Source: Gnetum montanum | Lineage: Eukaryota; Streptophyta; Gnetopsida; Gnetales; Gnetaceae | Length of the DNA stretch: 64,000 nucleotides | Assembly: GCA_015680685.1 (NCBI GenBank) | Contig: MNCI01022355.1 | Span: 555,262 to 619,261, forward strand | Reading direction: 5' to 3' | Shown here: in pieces, positions 1 through 12,317 of the stretch | Layout: every line of letters begins with the position of its first letter | Position numbering within the stretch: position 1 is the stretch's first letter | Notes under the pieces: model-generated | Database searches by the model: none | Seen by the model: only the letters and a program-made list of their open reading frames with translations | Told to the model about the DNA's origin: nothing | Program-made: the position numbers and the translations under genes

Positions 1-690
1 ATTTTGGGAAATTTTACTCATGGAATAGGGTTCTTGCCATTTCTTGAAGCACCTAGTTCTTATATTTACTAACTCCACTTTGTTGAGGTATTCTAAGAAC
101 TAAGAATTAATGCTTAGTCCCTTCATTATCACAACACTTAATAAAACTAAGAAAGTTAAATTTACCTCCATGCTCACTTCTAATCTTCTTAATAAAGTAG
201 CCCTTTCTCTTTGAATCTTGTAGTAAAGTTTCTTAAAGTAATGAAAGGTTTCATCCTTGTGGGCTAGTAGGATTATCGAAATGAACCATGAGTAATCATT
301 AACAATAATAGAGAAATATCTTTTGCCTCCTATGTTACATGTCATAGCATGTCCTACTAAATCAAGATGTAATAATTCAATAGAATGTTTAAAAGTAATA
401 TCAATTTTTCTATTAAAGGATATGGATTTTTGCTTATCTTTTTAGCATGTTTGACATACCCTATCCTTATTAGATTGAATATTGGATACTCTTCCATTGA
501 TTTGTTTTCTAAAAGCTTAGGCTGTCAAAGTTTAAGTGTCCTATTGTTCCATGTCACAACTAGTTGTCTTCAAATTTGCTAATTAAACACTTGAAATTAT
601 ATCTGCTCAAATCACAGTTATCAATAATATACACATTACTAGATCTGTGTCCCATGATAATTACCTCATTAATTTTAACATCCTTAATAA
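1..690 (-). pseudogene. Ty1/copia pol fragment: GAG-pre-integrase and integrase core
   Basis: Read on the minus strand, about 690 to 1. The GAG-pre-integrase region comes first (positions about 670-450), with HGTIGHLNF near 555-530 and a C-x2-C half finger, VCQTC, near 450. The integrase core follows: GGKRYFSIIVNDYSW around 325-290 carries the first catalytic Asp, and RSEHGGKF near 165 is where the second Asp normally sits but is changed. The third block, PQQSGVSKYKN near 75-45, has lost the catalytic Glu. Stop codons replace residues that are usually Gln or Trp. The family joins DNA copies into the host genome; this copy cannot. RT and RNase H would lie beyond the left edge of the window. 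Copia assignment is firm; the lineage within copia is not resolved. Confidence 0.85.
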
Positions 691-2021
691 TTTAATGGTC
701 AACATGAAACAATACATCAATGCCTAATGGATCATAGAATTGATGAAATTGATGCTAGTACAAAGTGAATTTACAACACACTGGTTCATAAAGTAGCATG
801 CACAACAAAAATATATGTTTCCAATTGTCATGAACAATCAAAGAAATAAAAGAACTAGCGGCATGAGAGCTACCAATAAAATTTCAAAATCAGCAACATG
901 CATGACTACGATGCCCAATTATGCATAATACTTTTTTTCCTATGAAAATGACAAGGAGTGCAATAGGAGTAGGAGGATGCACTTGGCTACTTGATCACTC
1001 TAGCTCTACTAGCTCACCTATGTTTTTTTAGTGCCTCTTTCCTAGCCATCTCTAAGGACTTGTAAAGATCTTCATCATCTACTCCAAATATAGCAGATTC
1101 TTCCTCATCCACATACATAACACTAGATAGTCTACCTTCCTAAAGAACTTGTAGGCTCCAAGCTTCTACCTCTTTCTTGAAACATTTTTTTATTGTTGGG
1201 CTTCTAGAACATAGGCATCTTATCATGAGTATAATAATCATATGCAATTCTTAATGGTTGATCTAAAGACTTAGGTAAATTTCTCGTGGCTGCAATTTGC
1301 AATTTTCTTCAAAACTGATATGCAAAGGAATTAATTTCCTTGTTGTAGTGTGTGAGCTTGGATTTTTCTTGTTAAAGTTGTTCCAAGACTATTAATTCAT
1401 CAAGTAGGAGTAATTAAAGATGGCATGTGCTACTAAGTACATTGAAGAAATATAAAAGTTAGACATATATGTTGGTTAGTGGTTGCAAATAGGTTTTTTA
1501 ATGTTCAAAAAACATGATTATGCAAAAAAAATTATTCTATATGGCAAAGATACTGTTAGGTTACAACAATTTAACTAGAGGGATGGAAAGTAGATACATT
1601 ATTTTGGACATCTGAGTTTGAGTGTAGGCAAAGTTATGCATTTTTTTCATTTACAATTATTTATATTGAGCATTAAACATATGGTAATAGCTAGGCTAGC
1701 AGCTTAGATATATACTGGTGTTTTAAATGATTTTTAATTTTTTTTATGTTGTTCATTTTGTCTTCATTGAGAGGTAGTACACAGCCAACCAATCGAATAA
1801 AGTCCTCTAGACTACAAGGGAAAGAGGATAGGAGTCATACCTAAGAGCAATAGTAGGTTCGCTCATAGGCTATAACACAAGATTCTCAAAGAGAGCAGGA
1901 CAAGATTCACCATGCCCAAGAGAGACATGCATGGGAGGAGCATTAATATTGGTAGTCATAGTTCAAAACAGGCCCAATATGAAGTCCTAAGCACTTCAAT
2001 TCATTGCTACGGCTAGTGTGG
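691..2021. other. No recognisable gene; decayed AT-rich DNA
   Basis: No convincing reading frame. A minus-strand stretch at about 1260-1021 reads like degraded coding sequence rich in Lys, Glu and Asp, and could be the gag end of the copia element at the left edge, but I see no zinc knuckle and cannot assign it. 1450-2000 is AT-rich with poly-T runs. Confidence 0.4.
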
Positions 2022-3209
2022 CTAGATATGCATGCCAAGCTCATTGAGCATTGCCTTGGCTTCATCATGGGTGGTGGGCCTAAATATTATGAAGAGGAGG
2101 CATGTTGCTTCTATGTCTCCCATATCTGAGGTGGAGGATATCCTATGCATTGGTGATTTTGGGTATCCACTGACAGAGGGAATCATGGCAAACACACTTC
2201 ACATGGCTATTGGTGCATGTAGGGAATTTTCACTACTAAAACCATAGATAAAAAAACAAAATTTCTTTACATGGTTCCTACGGTGGAGTTAGATGAGGCG
2301 AGGTTGCCTTAAAAGAACTTCTCCCCTAAATGGAGAGTTATTATGGGGACTATTCACACTAACCTCTTGGCTATGACTCATCACACACATGGCATGTCCT
2401 TTACATTGATGATCCTACTTGATTTGAATGGAGACTGTTCCCTCAACTACCCTCACATTCTAGTGAGGAGGATGTATGTCCTAACCAAGGATGTAGCAAG
2501 AATTCCATTTCCATTGGTCGCATCAGCTCTTTTTAGGCACTGGTAAATTCTAGCACTTGATCACGATGCGAAGGAGATGTATATGTTTAGTGAGGACTAG
2601 TTACCTCATTTGGACTATGCATTCTATACTCAATGGATCCCTAACACTCATTTCAATAATTTGGTATGGCTTCCTAATCCTCGAGTGCCAAAGGCTAGAT
2701 GGGATGAGTTCTATGGTGAGGGTAATCAACCCTATGCTATTCATGTCCAACCACTACAGTAATAGTAGTTTGGATATGGGGCTACTATTTTTCAATACTT
2801 GGAAAGAATGGAGGCCAGGAGGAACACACACATAGATGATCTTGTTAAAAGGATTGATGCATTTAAGTCTCAAATGCATCAAAATTTTGGTTGCGTAGAG
2901 AGAAGATAGACTCACCTCTTCATCAACTATGAGACCGTAGCCAAGTATACATTTCATTAGTTAAGGGTAGTGCATAGAGACAATGGTTCAAGGAACTTGG
3001 TGGATGACATTCCTAATCTAGAGTTGATGAGCATGGATACACTGGAGCTTGCAACATAGTTAGTCTCATCAAATTTGGCTTTGATAGGAGATAACCCTAT
3101 TGAGCTAGTTGATGACGAGCTAGTTGATGACATAGTGAATGAGGTAGATTTCATGGACACAGTAGCCATAGAAGCAATGGAGGATACCTACGTTGAGGGC
3201 ACAAAATAG
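2022..3209 (+). pseudogene. Decayed plant transposon-type ORF (PF20167-like) with acidic C terminus
   Basis: One plus-strand frame (codons in phase with position 2022) stays readable for about 395 codons to a stop at 3207-3209, although about ten stop codons interrupt it; 2125-2245 reads better in the next frame. The central part (2330-2570) has WRVIMGTIHTNLLAMTHHTH, then a Leu/Ile-rich stretch, then IPFPLVASALFRHW. That order (W-x-x-I, helices, PFP-L-I/V) resembles the putative plant transposon protein domain, Pfam PF20167. Codons 2640-2740 are rich in Trp, Pro and Asn, and the last 50 codons are strongly acidic. Its function is unknown; such domains occur in plant repeats, often beside coiled coils or Ulp1 proteases. 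It faces the Ulp1-type ORF at 3.3-5.7 kb tail to tail. The family call is by eye only. Confidence 0.45.
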
Positions 3210-3339
3210 TCATTCTTGATTATTTTTTTATTTATCATGTACATTGCTATGGTTTATTATCACATTCAAATTTTTTTACATCAAAAACAAGATCCAGTCC
3301 ATGCCCACTACAATCCTCATGGACAAGATATTGCACACA

Positions 3340-5700
3340 TATTTTTGACCATGGTTGGTCAAGCACTGAAAAACGAAGAATTTCCTATATCATGGTATTT
3401 CAAACAAAATCATTGCTGAATTTGATCTCTTTTCCAAATACTAAATGGTGCATGAACAATATTATATACATGCCACAATCATATCCATTTTCTTGAAAAG
3501 GAATGCCTTACATAGCCACTGTTCTCCATTTTGATGATGACTTCTTTTGCTTTTCCTTCACCTTAGTTGTGCTCTTAAGAATTGAAGAATCACCTTTCAA
3601 TAAAAATTCAAGAAACCTTGACATTAACTTCTGAATAGCAGCTACATGTTGGGAAGAAGGTAATGAATCATACACACACATTTTTCTAGTACATGTGTCT
3701 ATGACCACGAGCATCCAGTGACCGTTAGTATTGAATGGGATGCAAAATAATTACTATCTTGATTCAATAAATTCACCCTAGTAAATTTTGTTTTTCACAT
3801 CTTCAGTAAAGTCCTTCTTTGTCACGAACACATCAAGCTCTTCTTCAACCGATGTGTCACTTTCAACATTGATCACATGATTATTTGTGGGCTTCTTCGC
3901 TTTATGTATGAATGAGTTCTTTTGTATATATTGCTTCTAAATCTCCAAGAACTTTGCAAACACTTGAAACATAGTATTAAACACAAAATATTTTACTGAT
4001 GCTTGACAATCAAACTAACTTTCTAAAGTTGCTTAAGATACATGATGTACACATCAATGACATCATTATCAAGCCATTGTTTCTACCCAAGTTGGTATAT
4101 AGACTTGAAAGACATTCTTATGACAATGAATGGGGGAAATGGTGACATAACAAGCACTTCACTATCCAAACTACTTGTGGCAAGAAACTGCATCACTCTA
4201 TCAACTATCGCACATGATTGACCAATTAAGGTGATGAAGTTAATAGGCTTTACTATCTAAAGTGTACTAGAAGGTTGCTCGATGGGGCTATTGAAGGCTA
4301 TGTCACCTACATGTGAACATTCATAAGATGGACATCAATATACATAAACAAGTGATCCAAACAAGTCGACGTATATGTTTCTTCATTTGGATTATCTTGT
4401 TCAGATACTTTTTTGATGCTCCTTCAATTGAATCAAATAATCTTTTGGTAGCTTTTGTTGTTGGTATATCAGTCATTTTTGTTCAACACGTACAATACAA
4501 AGACCATTGAAGTTTATAAAAGATATGAATAATGTATTAAAACTACAAGGTTTTATGACATGGCACAAACCTTTGATAGTATTGATCCCCTCAAAATGAA
4601 TGTCTTTGCTATCAGAAATATCAACTGCAACATTTTTTAATGACATAACTTTTTTATTCAGTGTGAATATTTGCTTCGTCATTTTTTCAATCTCAACAAG
4701 CAACTTCTGGATACAATTGTTTTGTTCAATTGCATAATTCTCAAATTTGGCCTTCAATTTCCTGTTTTCTTCTATTAGATGTGACCTATTGAATTTCAGC
4801 TCCTTCAGAGCACACCAAACTACTGAATTGCTTTGAGTAATTATATAATGTCTCCATCATGTGTTCCAACTTATCGTTAATGGATTGGTGAGAGCATTTT
4901 TTATGTTGGCAACTATCATTGACAACTTGGCTTTTAGGCTCTTTTGGAAAATAGGAGGTTTCACCCTTGTTGGACATTGATGTACTCTTCAATAAACTTG
5001 TAGGAGGACTATTCCATTTAGTTGGGTAGCCATATAAGGAATACTTTTTTCAACAATATTTTTGTCACTATAATTAGAAAGCCAAGGGACTCTTTCACAT
5101 CATGTAACTAGCATAACCTTGCCTACTTTTTCATCTCAAATAGTATAGTCATCCGGATATCAAATGAAATACTTTTATTCTTTTCCAATGTCCACATGAG
5201 TAATATTGCATTATTGGAAATCTTTGCTTTCATTGCTTTCACTGGAAATAAAGAGCATTGCATAAATTTGGAAAGCAAAAATAGCTCTGGATAATCAATG
5301 GGATTATCATCTTTTGTCTGAAATGTTTAAGCACACTGGATTAGGTGAATCTTAGTTTTGTTCCACCTTCGATCCTTGATAGCTGCCTCTTTACCACATG
5401 GAACTTGTATAACATCTACAATGCCATGAACATTGAAGGTGAGATTTTGTCCTTACATGGTAGCTTGTAGAGTACTTTCTGCAACAACAGACACTCTATC
5501 AGTCAACCATTCATAAAAGTTGTAAACAATATTTTTGTCATAACTTCCATCCATTATCATCCATTGATAAATTCCAATTTTCTTAAATTTTTGGGAAAGG
5601 ATAGACATTTCGGGCAAGTTTAGAATTGTTTGCAGATTACGTTCACAGGCAATGCCAATAGTTGCAATTCATGCAAAAAACTAAAACGTTAACATAAAAT
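3340..5700 (-). pseudogene. Decayed plant transposon-type ORF ending in a Ulp1-like cysteine protease domain
   Basis: Read on the minus strand from about 5660. The N-terminal part (5660-5060) contains LTFNVHGIVDVIQVPCG and later KISNNAILLMWTLEKNKSIS, resembling PF20167-like plant transposon ORFs. A linker with a probable coiled coil follows (4757-4600; many Glu, Lys, Asn and Ile). The C-terminal third (about 4095-3400) is a Ulp1/C48 peptidase domain: WLDNDVIDVYIMYLKQL is the substrate-groove start, NGHWMLVVIDT carries the catalytic His, VYDSLP the Asp, and FQENGYDCGMY the Gln and Cys. Ulp1 enzymes cleave SUMO from proteins, and plant transposons (Ulp1-carrying MULEs and others) have often captured them. 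Stops and frame breaks make this copy non-functional. No terminal inverted repeats were identified, so the carrier element type is unknown. Confidence 0.65.
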
Positions 5701-6060
5701 AAAGTAAAGTACTTGAATTAAGACATCTATACTATCAATTTTAAAATCGATACATATAAAGCACAACAAGTAAAGCACAACAAGTACTCATGCTGAAGGA
5801 TCTCTTTTGCTAATCCCCATCATTTTAACAAGCTTCATGTTCAAACACAACTTCAACAATATCTCTCAATGACAAAGACAATGTAATCAGAATAGCCTTT
5901 TCTAGTAATCCTGCAATGAAATTAATATAATTGGAGAATGTTCTTAGCTTTGACAATATTTACTAGAGAATCATCAAATAAACATCAAGCATTAATAACA
6001 TAAATAATATTAATGGGAAATTATGTAATCAAATAACGTTCAATAAACTATGATGCCATG

Positions 6061-6220
6061 CGACTAGCACGTTCTTGCAGAATACTTTTCCCAATGTTGC
6101 ATGCCTTCACAGAACACTTTTTTAGTAGTTTGCGAGGCCATGCAAGTCACATGTACCTGTAGAACACTTTTTTCAATTTTCTGCAAGGCCATGCAAGTCA
6201 CATGTCCTTGTAGAATATGA
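6061..6220. repeat. Degenerate tandem repeat, period about 52 bp
   Basis: The words GTAGAACACTTTTTTCA and GCCATGCAAGTCACATGT recur. The last two units (about 6115-6168 and 6169-6217) are the clearest; an earlier one is diverged. Confidence 0.6.
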
Positions 6221-7365
6221 CAAGTAAACTATGATTCCCAGTGCATTGCAAACAATTGGATACACAAAGTGCGATTTCATGTGTCATGCAACCAATTGCA
6301 CATTAGAAATTCAGAACAGAGGTTGTGTAGTACAATGTACCATTAACTCTCTTCCCTTGTGCAAGTTATGGTGGCTCACACTGAAACTGGAAACAAACTA
6401 AAATAGCAAAATTTTCATAGTAACGCTAGTGTAGTTCAAAGGGAACACAACGAACTAAAAAACACACTAAGAACTACAAGGAAGTATGATGCTAAATGGT
6501 AGTTCCTAAGGCAAAAGTTAAGTCTGTCCAAAATGAGCGAAAACAGTGAACATATGAAATTTAAAATGGATACGATAACTTACAAAAGCACAAGGAGGAT
6601 TGGATTTCAGCCCAAGGCCAATAAGGTAGAGTGCTCAAGAGGTTGAAGGAGACTTTGCCTCGTTGTTAGCTTTCTGAAAAGGGCAAACAGGGCTATCGAG
6701 TGTAAATGTGCATCGTGGCTGTTCCTAAAAGGCAAATGAATGTCAACGTAGGGCAAATGGATGTCAACGTTGGGCGGTGCTGCAATGGGGCCTATACTTT
6801 TGGTTTTCAATGTTTGAAAATGGTGTTTTGGCATCATATGAGGGGGCATTGGATTTTGGATGGGAATTAGGGATTCGCATGGGAGGATGGCCATGCCATG
6901 AACAAGTGATGGTCATGTATAATATCGTTATGGTTGAGGCATATAGATAGGTTTTTTAAAGCCTAAAATGAACTGATGTAACTTTTGCCAGAGTCTTACT
7001 TCCCTGGCATGAGAAACCATTTACGCTTAATTTCTAATTTTATGAACTGACAGCATACTAACTCAAAATCGCTTGATTCAAATCCGTCTGCATATACGCT
7101 GAAAAATGCCACATGATGTTTAAATCACAGGTTGGTTTCAAAAGCAGCGATGAAATACCGGTGAAGTGTTGGCAGAATGCCCATAGAAGTCGGTCGGTGG
7201 ACCATCTCTTAACAACTTTTTAGACAAACAACAGTCGACGGAACTCAAAGCAAAGTGGCAGCATCTGTTTTCTTTCTTCCTCTGCGTCTCAAAATCACTT
7301 TGATTGGAATCCAAACTCACGTTCTCTAGCAAAGGCCGCATGATTTGAAATCTGCCATTGTTTTC

Positions 7366-7441
7366 AAAATCAGCTGCTCAAGCACTGAAGTCTTGACAGT
7401 TGGAAAATCAGCTGCTCAAGCATTGAAGCCTTGACAGTTGG
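7366..7441. repeat. Tandem duplication, 2 x 38 bp
   Basis: 7366-7403 and 7404-7441 both begin AAAATCAGCTGCTCAAGCA and differ at two positions, both C/T. It contains no coding sequence I recognise. Confidence 0.85.
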
Positions 7442-7712
7442 AGGTATGTGGGGGTACCATCTTTCACAACTTTTTCTGGTTCTCCTGTGGCTTTTTAAAT
7501 AAGCTTGGCTAAGAGCCTGAAACTAAAAGCTAAATGGCATCATCTGTTTCCTTTGCTTTTCTCCTTTGGGACCCAGTAATAGCTCAATAATCTCAGACCT
7601 TTCCATATGATCATGGTGAGTTTCCGGAAGTTATTCGTGCGTATAGGCCGTGTTGTTGTTGAAACAGGTTTTGGCAGTGCGAGATCTTTAACAGAGTAAG
7701 CTCTTCATGCAT

Positions 7713-7821
7713 ACAAATGATTCAGGTAGCATTTTGCCCTTTCACAGCAGAGCAAAGCAGACGTAGATCAGTGAAGATAAAGGCGATGCGTTGCTCTCAA
7801 AGTGCTGCCTGAATCATTTGT
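7713..7821. repeat. Inverted repeat, 19-bp arms, about 71-bp loop
   Basis: ACAAATGATTCAGGTAGCA at 7713-7731 is the reverse complement, with one mismatch, of 7803-7821. It could be a small hairpin-type element remnant or a chance pairing. Confidence 0.55.
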
Positions 7822-8184
7822 GAGGCTTGAAAAAACTTACTTTGCTTGGCATTGTTTTAGCTAGTGGAGATAAAAATAAGGCTCTTCCCAAGTTCTCTGC
7901 ATACCTGATGAGACTACCATGGATCTTAGCCCTGTTCTGAAAGGGTTGGCATTTCAGAAAGCAAGCTTCCACATAATTCTGGCAAGAAACTCCCCTTGCT
8001 TTGCAGCAAGGGCTTCCAAAATCATTCATAAATGGCACCCTTTCAACCATATGGAGCTTAGGATTTAGCTATGACATCTTTTTGTTGCATAGCATTGTCA
8101 GTGTATTTGTGATATCCTAATATTCTCCCTTCTCTCTTCAGGGCTTTTCCCAAGTCTGATGATCTTGACAGAATGCAGGGTTTG

Positions 8185-9298
8185 ATTCCAGGGAACTTGG
8201 GAACTTATAATCAAATGTCTCTGTTGTAGAGATAAGCTGGATGATGCTATTGAGTTCCTAGGTAAGTTGAAATCTAGAGCTTGTAAATTGGATGTGCGGG
8301 CATATACTATAGTTGTTACTGCTCTATGCAGGTCGCAGGAAGGGAGGCAGCGAGCACGCTTGCAAGGTTGTGGATATGATGCAGAGAACTGGAGGTAAAC
8401 CCAATGTTTATACTTAATACTGCTATGATCATGGCTTTTTACAGGGTTGAGAGGCCGGTTGAAGCTCTGAGATGGTTGCAACTCATGGAGGAAGAGGGAG
8501 TTTTGAGTTTTCTAAGGATTCTTTCACATACACTATTCTGGTTGATGGTCTCTGCAAGGCAGGGTATATGTACAAGGCTAAGGAGATTTTTCTGGATGCT
8601 TGCAGAGAGGGTCAGGTGAACACCTCCACTTTTAATTGTTTGTTGAGAGGGTTCTACAGGGAAAACAGGGCAGACGAAGTTTTTGACCTGTATGAGAAAA
8701 TGCAGAAAACCGCTTGCAGACCTGATAGTTTTACTTTTGCCATTCTGATTTGGATGCATCTGAAAAGAAATGAGGTTGCAGAGGCGTTTTCTGTGTACCA
8801 GGAAATGAGAGGAACAGGCCTTGAGTTGGGTGTAGAGATACTGAAAAATCTTGCCAAGGGACATTGTAGGATTGGAAACCACAAAGTTAGTGGATTGGAA
8901 ACCACAAAGTTAGTGGTTTGCTTTACAGGGAAATGAAAGGAAAGGGCTTGCGTTTTCATCCATCTGATTATCATTTTGCAAGATCTTCTTTTTCAAATAA
9001 TGGTGAAATGGACGATGCTCAGGCTTTGCTCAGTGAGATGACTGGGAAAAGTCACCGTCCCAATACAATGATTATGCAGAGAGAGGGAAGGCTGGATGAT
9101 GCCAATTCAATGACTCTATTCAATACAAATCCTGATGCTGCGTCTTGTGATATTTTAATAAAAGCTTACGTTGGAGCACAGAGATTTCAAGAAGCTGAAT
9201 AACTATATGAATGGGCTATTCAGAGAAATCTTTTGCCGTCTCATAAACCAGTAATTGGAGAACTTGAAAGATTGTTGGAAGAGTTTGTCAGAAGATGA
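8185..9298 (+). pseudogene. P-class pentatricopeptide repeat (PPR) protein, frameshifted pseudogene
   Basis: Several 35-residue PPR units are readable: CRDKLDDAIEFLGKLKSRAC (8225-8284) with DVRAYTIVVTALCRS after it; DSFTYTILVDGLCKAGYMYK (about 8520); NTSTFNCLLRGFYREN (about 8620); PDSFTFAILIW (about 8720); and in another frame GEMDDAQALLSEMTGK and GRLDDANSM (9000-9110), ending at a stop at 9296-9298. The frame changes at least four times (frame 2, 0, 1, 0, 2), plus a stop at 9200. PPR proteins bind organelle RNAs in plants by one motif per base; no C-terminal E or DYW domain is seen, so it belongs to the P class. The N terminus with its transit peptide is missing or not recognisable. Base use is less AT-rich than the surrounding repeats, so this is a host gene relic and not transposon sequence. 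One frame break is explained by a 23-bp duplication at 8871-8916. Confidence 0.9.
8871..8916 (+). repeat. Perfect 23-bp tandem duplication inside the PPR pseudogene
   Basis: 8871-8893 and 8894-8916 are identical (ATTGGAAACC...TTAGTGG). Because 23 is not a multiple of three, the second copy moves the reading frame from phase 0 to phase 2; the frames on both sides agree when one copy is discounted. Confidence 0.95.
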
Positions 9299-11504
9299 GC
9301 TTGCTGCATGTTCCGAATATGTCTAAGTCTGAATGTTCAAACTGAGGAGGCACTGTAAACCAAAGCAATTTGATTAGTTGTCTAGCATACGGTAGGCAGA
9401 GATTGAAGCTACAAGTTGTTCAAGTTCTTTAATTTTTAACTAATGTACAAAAAGGGATCCGTGGTTACCTGTCACAACTAGTAGGTATTTCTGTGGTCTT
9501 TTCAGCAGCTTGCAACAATATAGTGAATGCAAATGTTATTCTGAATTTCTGCTTTAAGTTGGTCATTGTTGGTAATATGCTTTGCAGCATATATTTCAGC
9601 TTTTGTTAGAAATGAACCTGAAATATGAGAGGAAATTTTAAATTGTTTTGCAAACAGCATTTTCTCAATGTTAATTTCCTGAGACATTATTCCATCACCG
9701 TTGCCTCTTTTCATCAGATAAGGTGCCTGCAACCTTGTAACAAAGGTACGACTAGGTGAACAAACAGCAATACGATTTCTGAAGTGATTGAGCCTAAATG
9801 AACTAGAATATCAAGCTAACAAAATACCTCACAAGGTTCAAAATTTATTTAAAATACCTCACAAATTAAGGTTCAAAATTTATTTCTTCAGGCAGATATC
9901 TTTAATTTATGTTTTTGAGTAGCCGACTGAAAATTATACATCCTTGTCTCATGCGGACACGCTCATCGTACAAATGCTTATGTTGTAAATTGATGATGAC
10001 TATGAGAAGCCAACAAGCCTTGCACGAAACTGAATCGCTGCATAATAAGCAAATGCTTGGTCTAGAAAATGAAAGTACATGCAAGCCTAAAAGGATTATA
10101 TCTAATATTTTTGGAATTAAGTGTTATATTTTTAGAGAAGTTGTCAGGATTTGGAGATAAATCCTTTATGAACTTTGGAATTTTGTCAAAATTTGATGAC
10201 ATAATTGAAAATTTATTTACCATGACTCATGGTCTTCAAACTATAAGCTCACAACGAGTTGTGGTTTTAAAAAATAATAAAAATTCAAATATGAAAATAC
10301 CACAAGAGCACTACAAGTTGTGGTCTAATGAAATGGTTAAGAAAAAGTTTGAAATTACAGATACTAGAGATCATGGTATATTCACTATGACCGAAGCACA
10401 AGTCATGGTGAAAAAATTAGATTTTTTGAGTCAACTTTAGGAACCTATAACTCCATTGTTATTTGAAGTTTTGAAGTGATCTTGGGCTCATTAGAAAGCC
10501 CTTGAAAAGATATGTCTTCCAAGTTTTAGCTCAATTGGAATTCATTTGGTTAGTCAAAAATGGCTTGAAAAGTCACTTTGAACTATTTGATTTTGTTAAG
10601 GCACTTCACCATGAGTCTTGTAAAAACACCTTCAATGTGGATTGAATTGTTAATGTTGCCTTGAGCAATTGAAAAATATGTGATGAAGAATTAACCAGAT
10701 TGATTTGAATTTGATAAGGAATTGAATTGTTCAACCTTGAGGAATTTTGATTTTTCAAATGGAATGTTGAAATTGAAATGTAATGAATAAGTTGAATTAA
10801 TTTGGTGATTTTGATAATACTAATGAGATGATGTGAGTAATTGTTGATGAGACTATTGATGAATATTGGAAATATTGAGATGATGAATGAGTTGTTGATT
10901 AAGTGATGATATAGAACAAAAGATCATCACCTAAAGGCTTAATGTTCATCTCGTGAAAGCAGGGTCTCTAGAGGGTAGTAGATGAAGTGATAATATATAG
11001 TGAAGAATAAATGTTAATGTGTTGAATAGCGAAAATTGATGAATTGTTGAAGGAAATTTCGTAATCAAAATGACAATCTTATTATTGAAGTATTTTTTCC
11101 AATCTATTATGTCCATATGTTTATAGCTAATTGATGCGGCTATAATAGTATATGATGAGACAAACCTTTTGTCATGGAAAATGAGTTGGAAATTGAAGGG
11201 GCAAAAGAGATTCAATTCATTATTTAATTACATCTACCCATCAATTTTTTTATTAAAAGGAAAATAAATAGAATTTCCTATCTTGTTCTATATGTTAAGA
11301 AAAAATCAAATTTAAAATATATGGCTTTTGTTCCTATATTACAAAAATTCTATTTTGTCTTCACTTAAGCTTTGACCTAGACACTTGTCTTCATGCTTTT
11401 ACTTGATTTTGTTGCACTTTTATATGTAAATATGGTTTTCTATCACCTTGATCTTTGGCTTGTTGAATTCATTTCTTTGTTTTACGTTGAATCCAAAACA
11501 TGGT
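9299..11504. other. No recognised gene; AT-rich DNA with one 123-codon frame and a possible SINE tail
   Basis: 9299-9500 may be 3' flank of the PPR relic. 9821-9890 holds a short imperfect tandem repeat (AAAATACCTCACAA...GGTTCAAAATTTATTT twice). A plus-strand frame at 10069-10440 has ordinary-looking composition (Lys-rich, Met-rich) but no known motif and no sign of a promoter. 10930-10985 resembles the tail of the SINE-like unit at 20.5 kb. Confidence 0.4.
10069..10440 (+). CDS. Unrecognised open frame, 123 codons
   Basis: The only uninterrupted frame of this size between the PPR relic and the LTR at 11.5 kb. The N-terminal third is hydrophobic (IFLELSVIFLEKL) and the rest is polar and Lys-rich. 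No family recognised, no start context support, and no neighbours that suggest a role. In a region of decayed repeats this is more likely a repeat fragment than a gene. Confidence 0.15.
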   Translation: MKVHASLKGLYLIFLELSVIFLEKLSGFGDKSFMNFGILSKFDDIIENLFTMTHGLQTISSQRVVVLKNNKNSNMKIPQEHYKLWSNEMVKKKFEITDTRDHGIFTMTEAQVMVKKLDFLSQL

Positions 11505-12317
11505 TGATGAGCGACGAGTAGTCCTTATGCCCAACCTTATGAATTAGAAGTGTTCACTAGTGATTTGGTCAAATTCTGTGGACTTTAGTTCTCCAAATGC
11601 CAATAGCAAAGATAGTGATCTACAAGCATGATCGTTGTCTTCTTGGCTACACTTGTGTAAGTGCAAGTGTATGGTTAAGTGGAGCCAAGGCACATAATTT
11701 GTATTAATTTTAGATTTTTATAGGAATTAATCTAAGTGTAAGATAAAGTAATTGATTAAGAATTAATCTAGGTAATTATCTAATGTTTTAGCCTATTTCC
11801 TAGTATAAGTATCCGGCCCCACCTTCCGTACACATCCTGAACTCATTACAATGTTATTGGGTCACCAAGTGATAGCACTACTAGGGTTACCAAGTGTTAA
11901 CGTTATGCTCGAGGCAATCATACTTATGTGTATTTAATTAACTAAGAACATGGAAGTAAAGTACATAAATAATAAATTTCATAGAAGTAAACATTAATCT
12001 ATTTCCAAATGCTATAAGGTGTTTCAAGAAGTTTGTATTTATTGCTGTCACACCAAAGTGTCTAGGTACATTGATGCTCAAATAAGGATATATACAATTC
12101 TTGAATCCTACTGTGGGCACTTAGAAAATACTCTAACTCTTATGGGAAGAAACTATAAGAACTCAACTAAGCTATTGACTATTAGATGCCATAAATGTAG
12201 TAGGTACGCACATTTATATAAGTAAAATTAGATGCCATGTCGATGCACGTGTGTCAATGCATCAACTCATGCATTGATGCATACTTGTCAACGTAGCCCA
12301 ATGATGATGATTTATCA
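11505..12317 (-). mobile_element. Ty3/gypsy 3' LTR (element F)
   Basis: Minus-strand LTR of about 813 bp. Its edges match the related LTRs of this window: TGATGAGCGACGAG at the low end and ...TTTATCA at 12317. The sequence TGGTCAAATTCTGTGGACTTTA at 11569-11590 and the region around it are shared with the LTR at 38253-39118. A TATA-like box (TATATAAATG on the minus strand, about 12220-12211) lies inside, and upstream of it is an array of ATGCATCA/TGATGCAT words (12245-12290). The conserved block before the polypurine tract follows at 12318-12352, so this is the 3' LTR of an element whose body lies at higher coordinates. The matching 5' LTR is not in the window. Left flank (possible target duplication) is ATGGT at 11500-11504. 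Confidence 0.75.

Larger units (their letters stand above)
5701..8184. other. No clear gene; several small local duplications; DNA upstream of the PPR pseudogene
   Basis: 5701-6600 is AT-rich with a short tandem repeat. 6600-8100 is less AT-rich than the repeats around it, which fits old host-gene flank of the PPR pseudogene that starts near 8185. A 95-codon minus-strand frame at 6894-6607 contains a small duplication and resembles nothing I know. No splice-supported upstream exon was found. Confidence 0.4.

Noticed and set aside
8098-8974. Minus-strand frames of 106-147 codons
   Set aside because: They are antisense to the PPR repeats, which have clear motifs on the plus strand.
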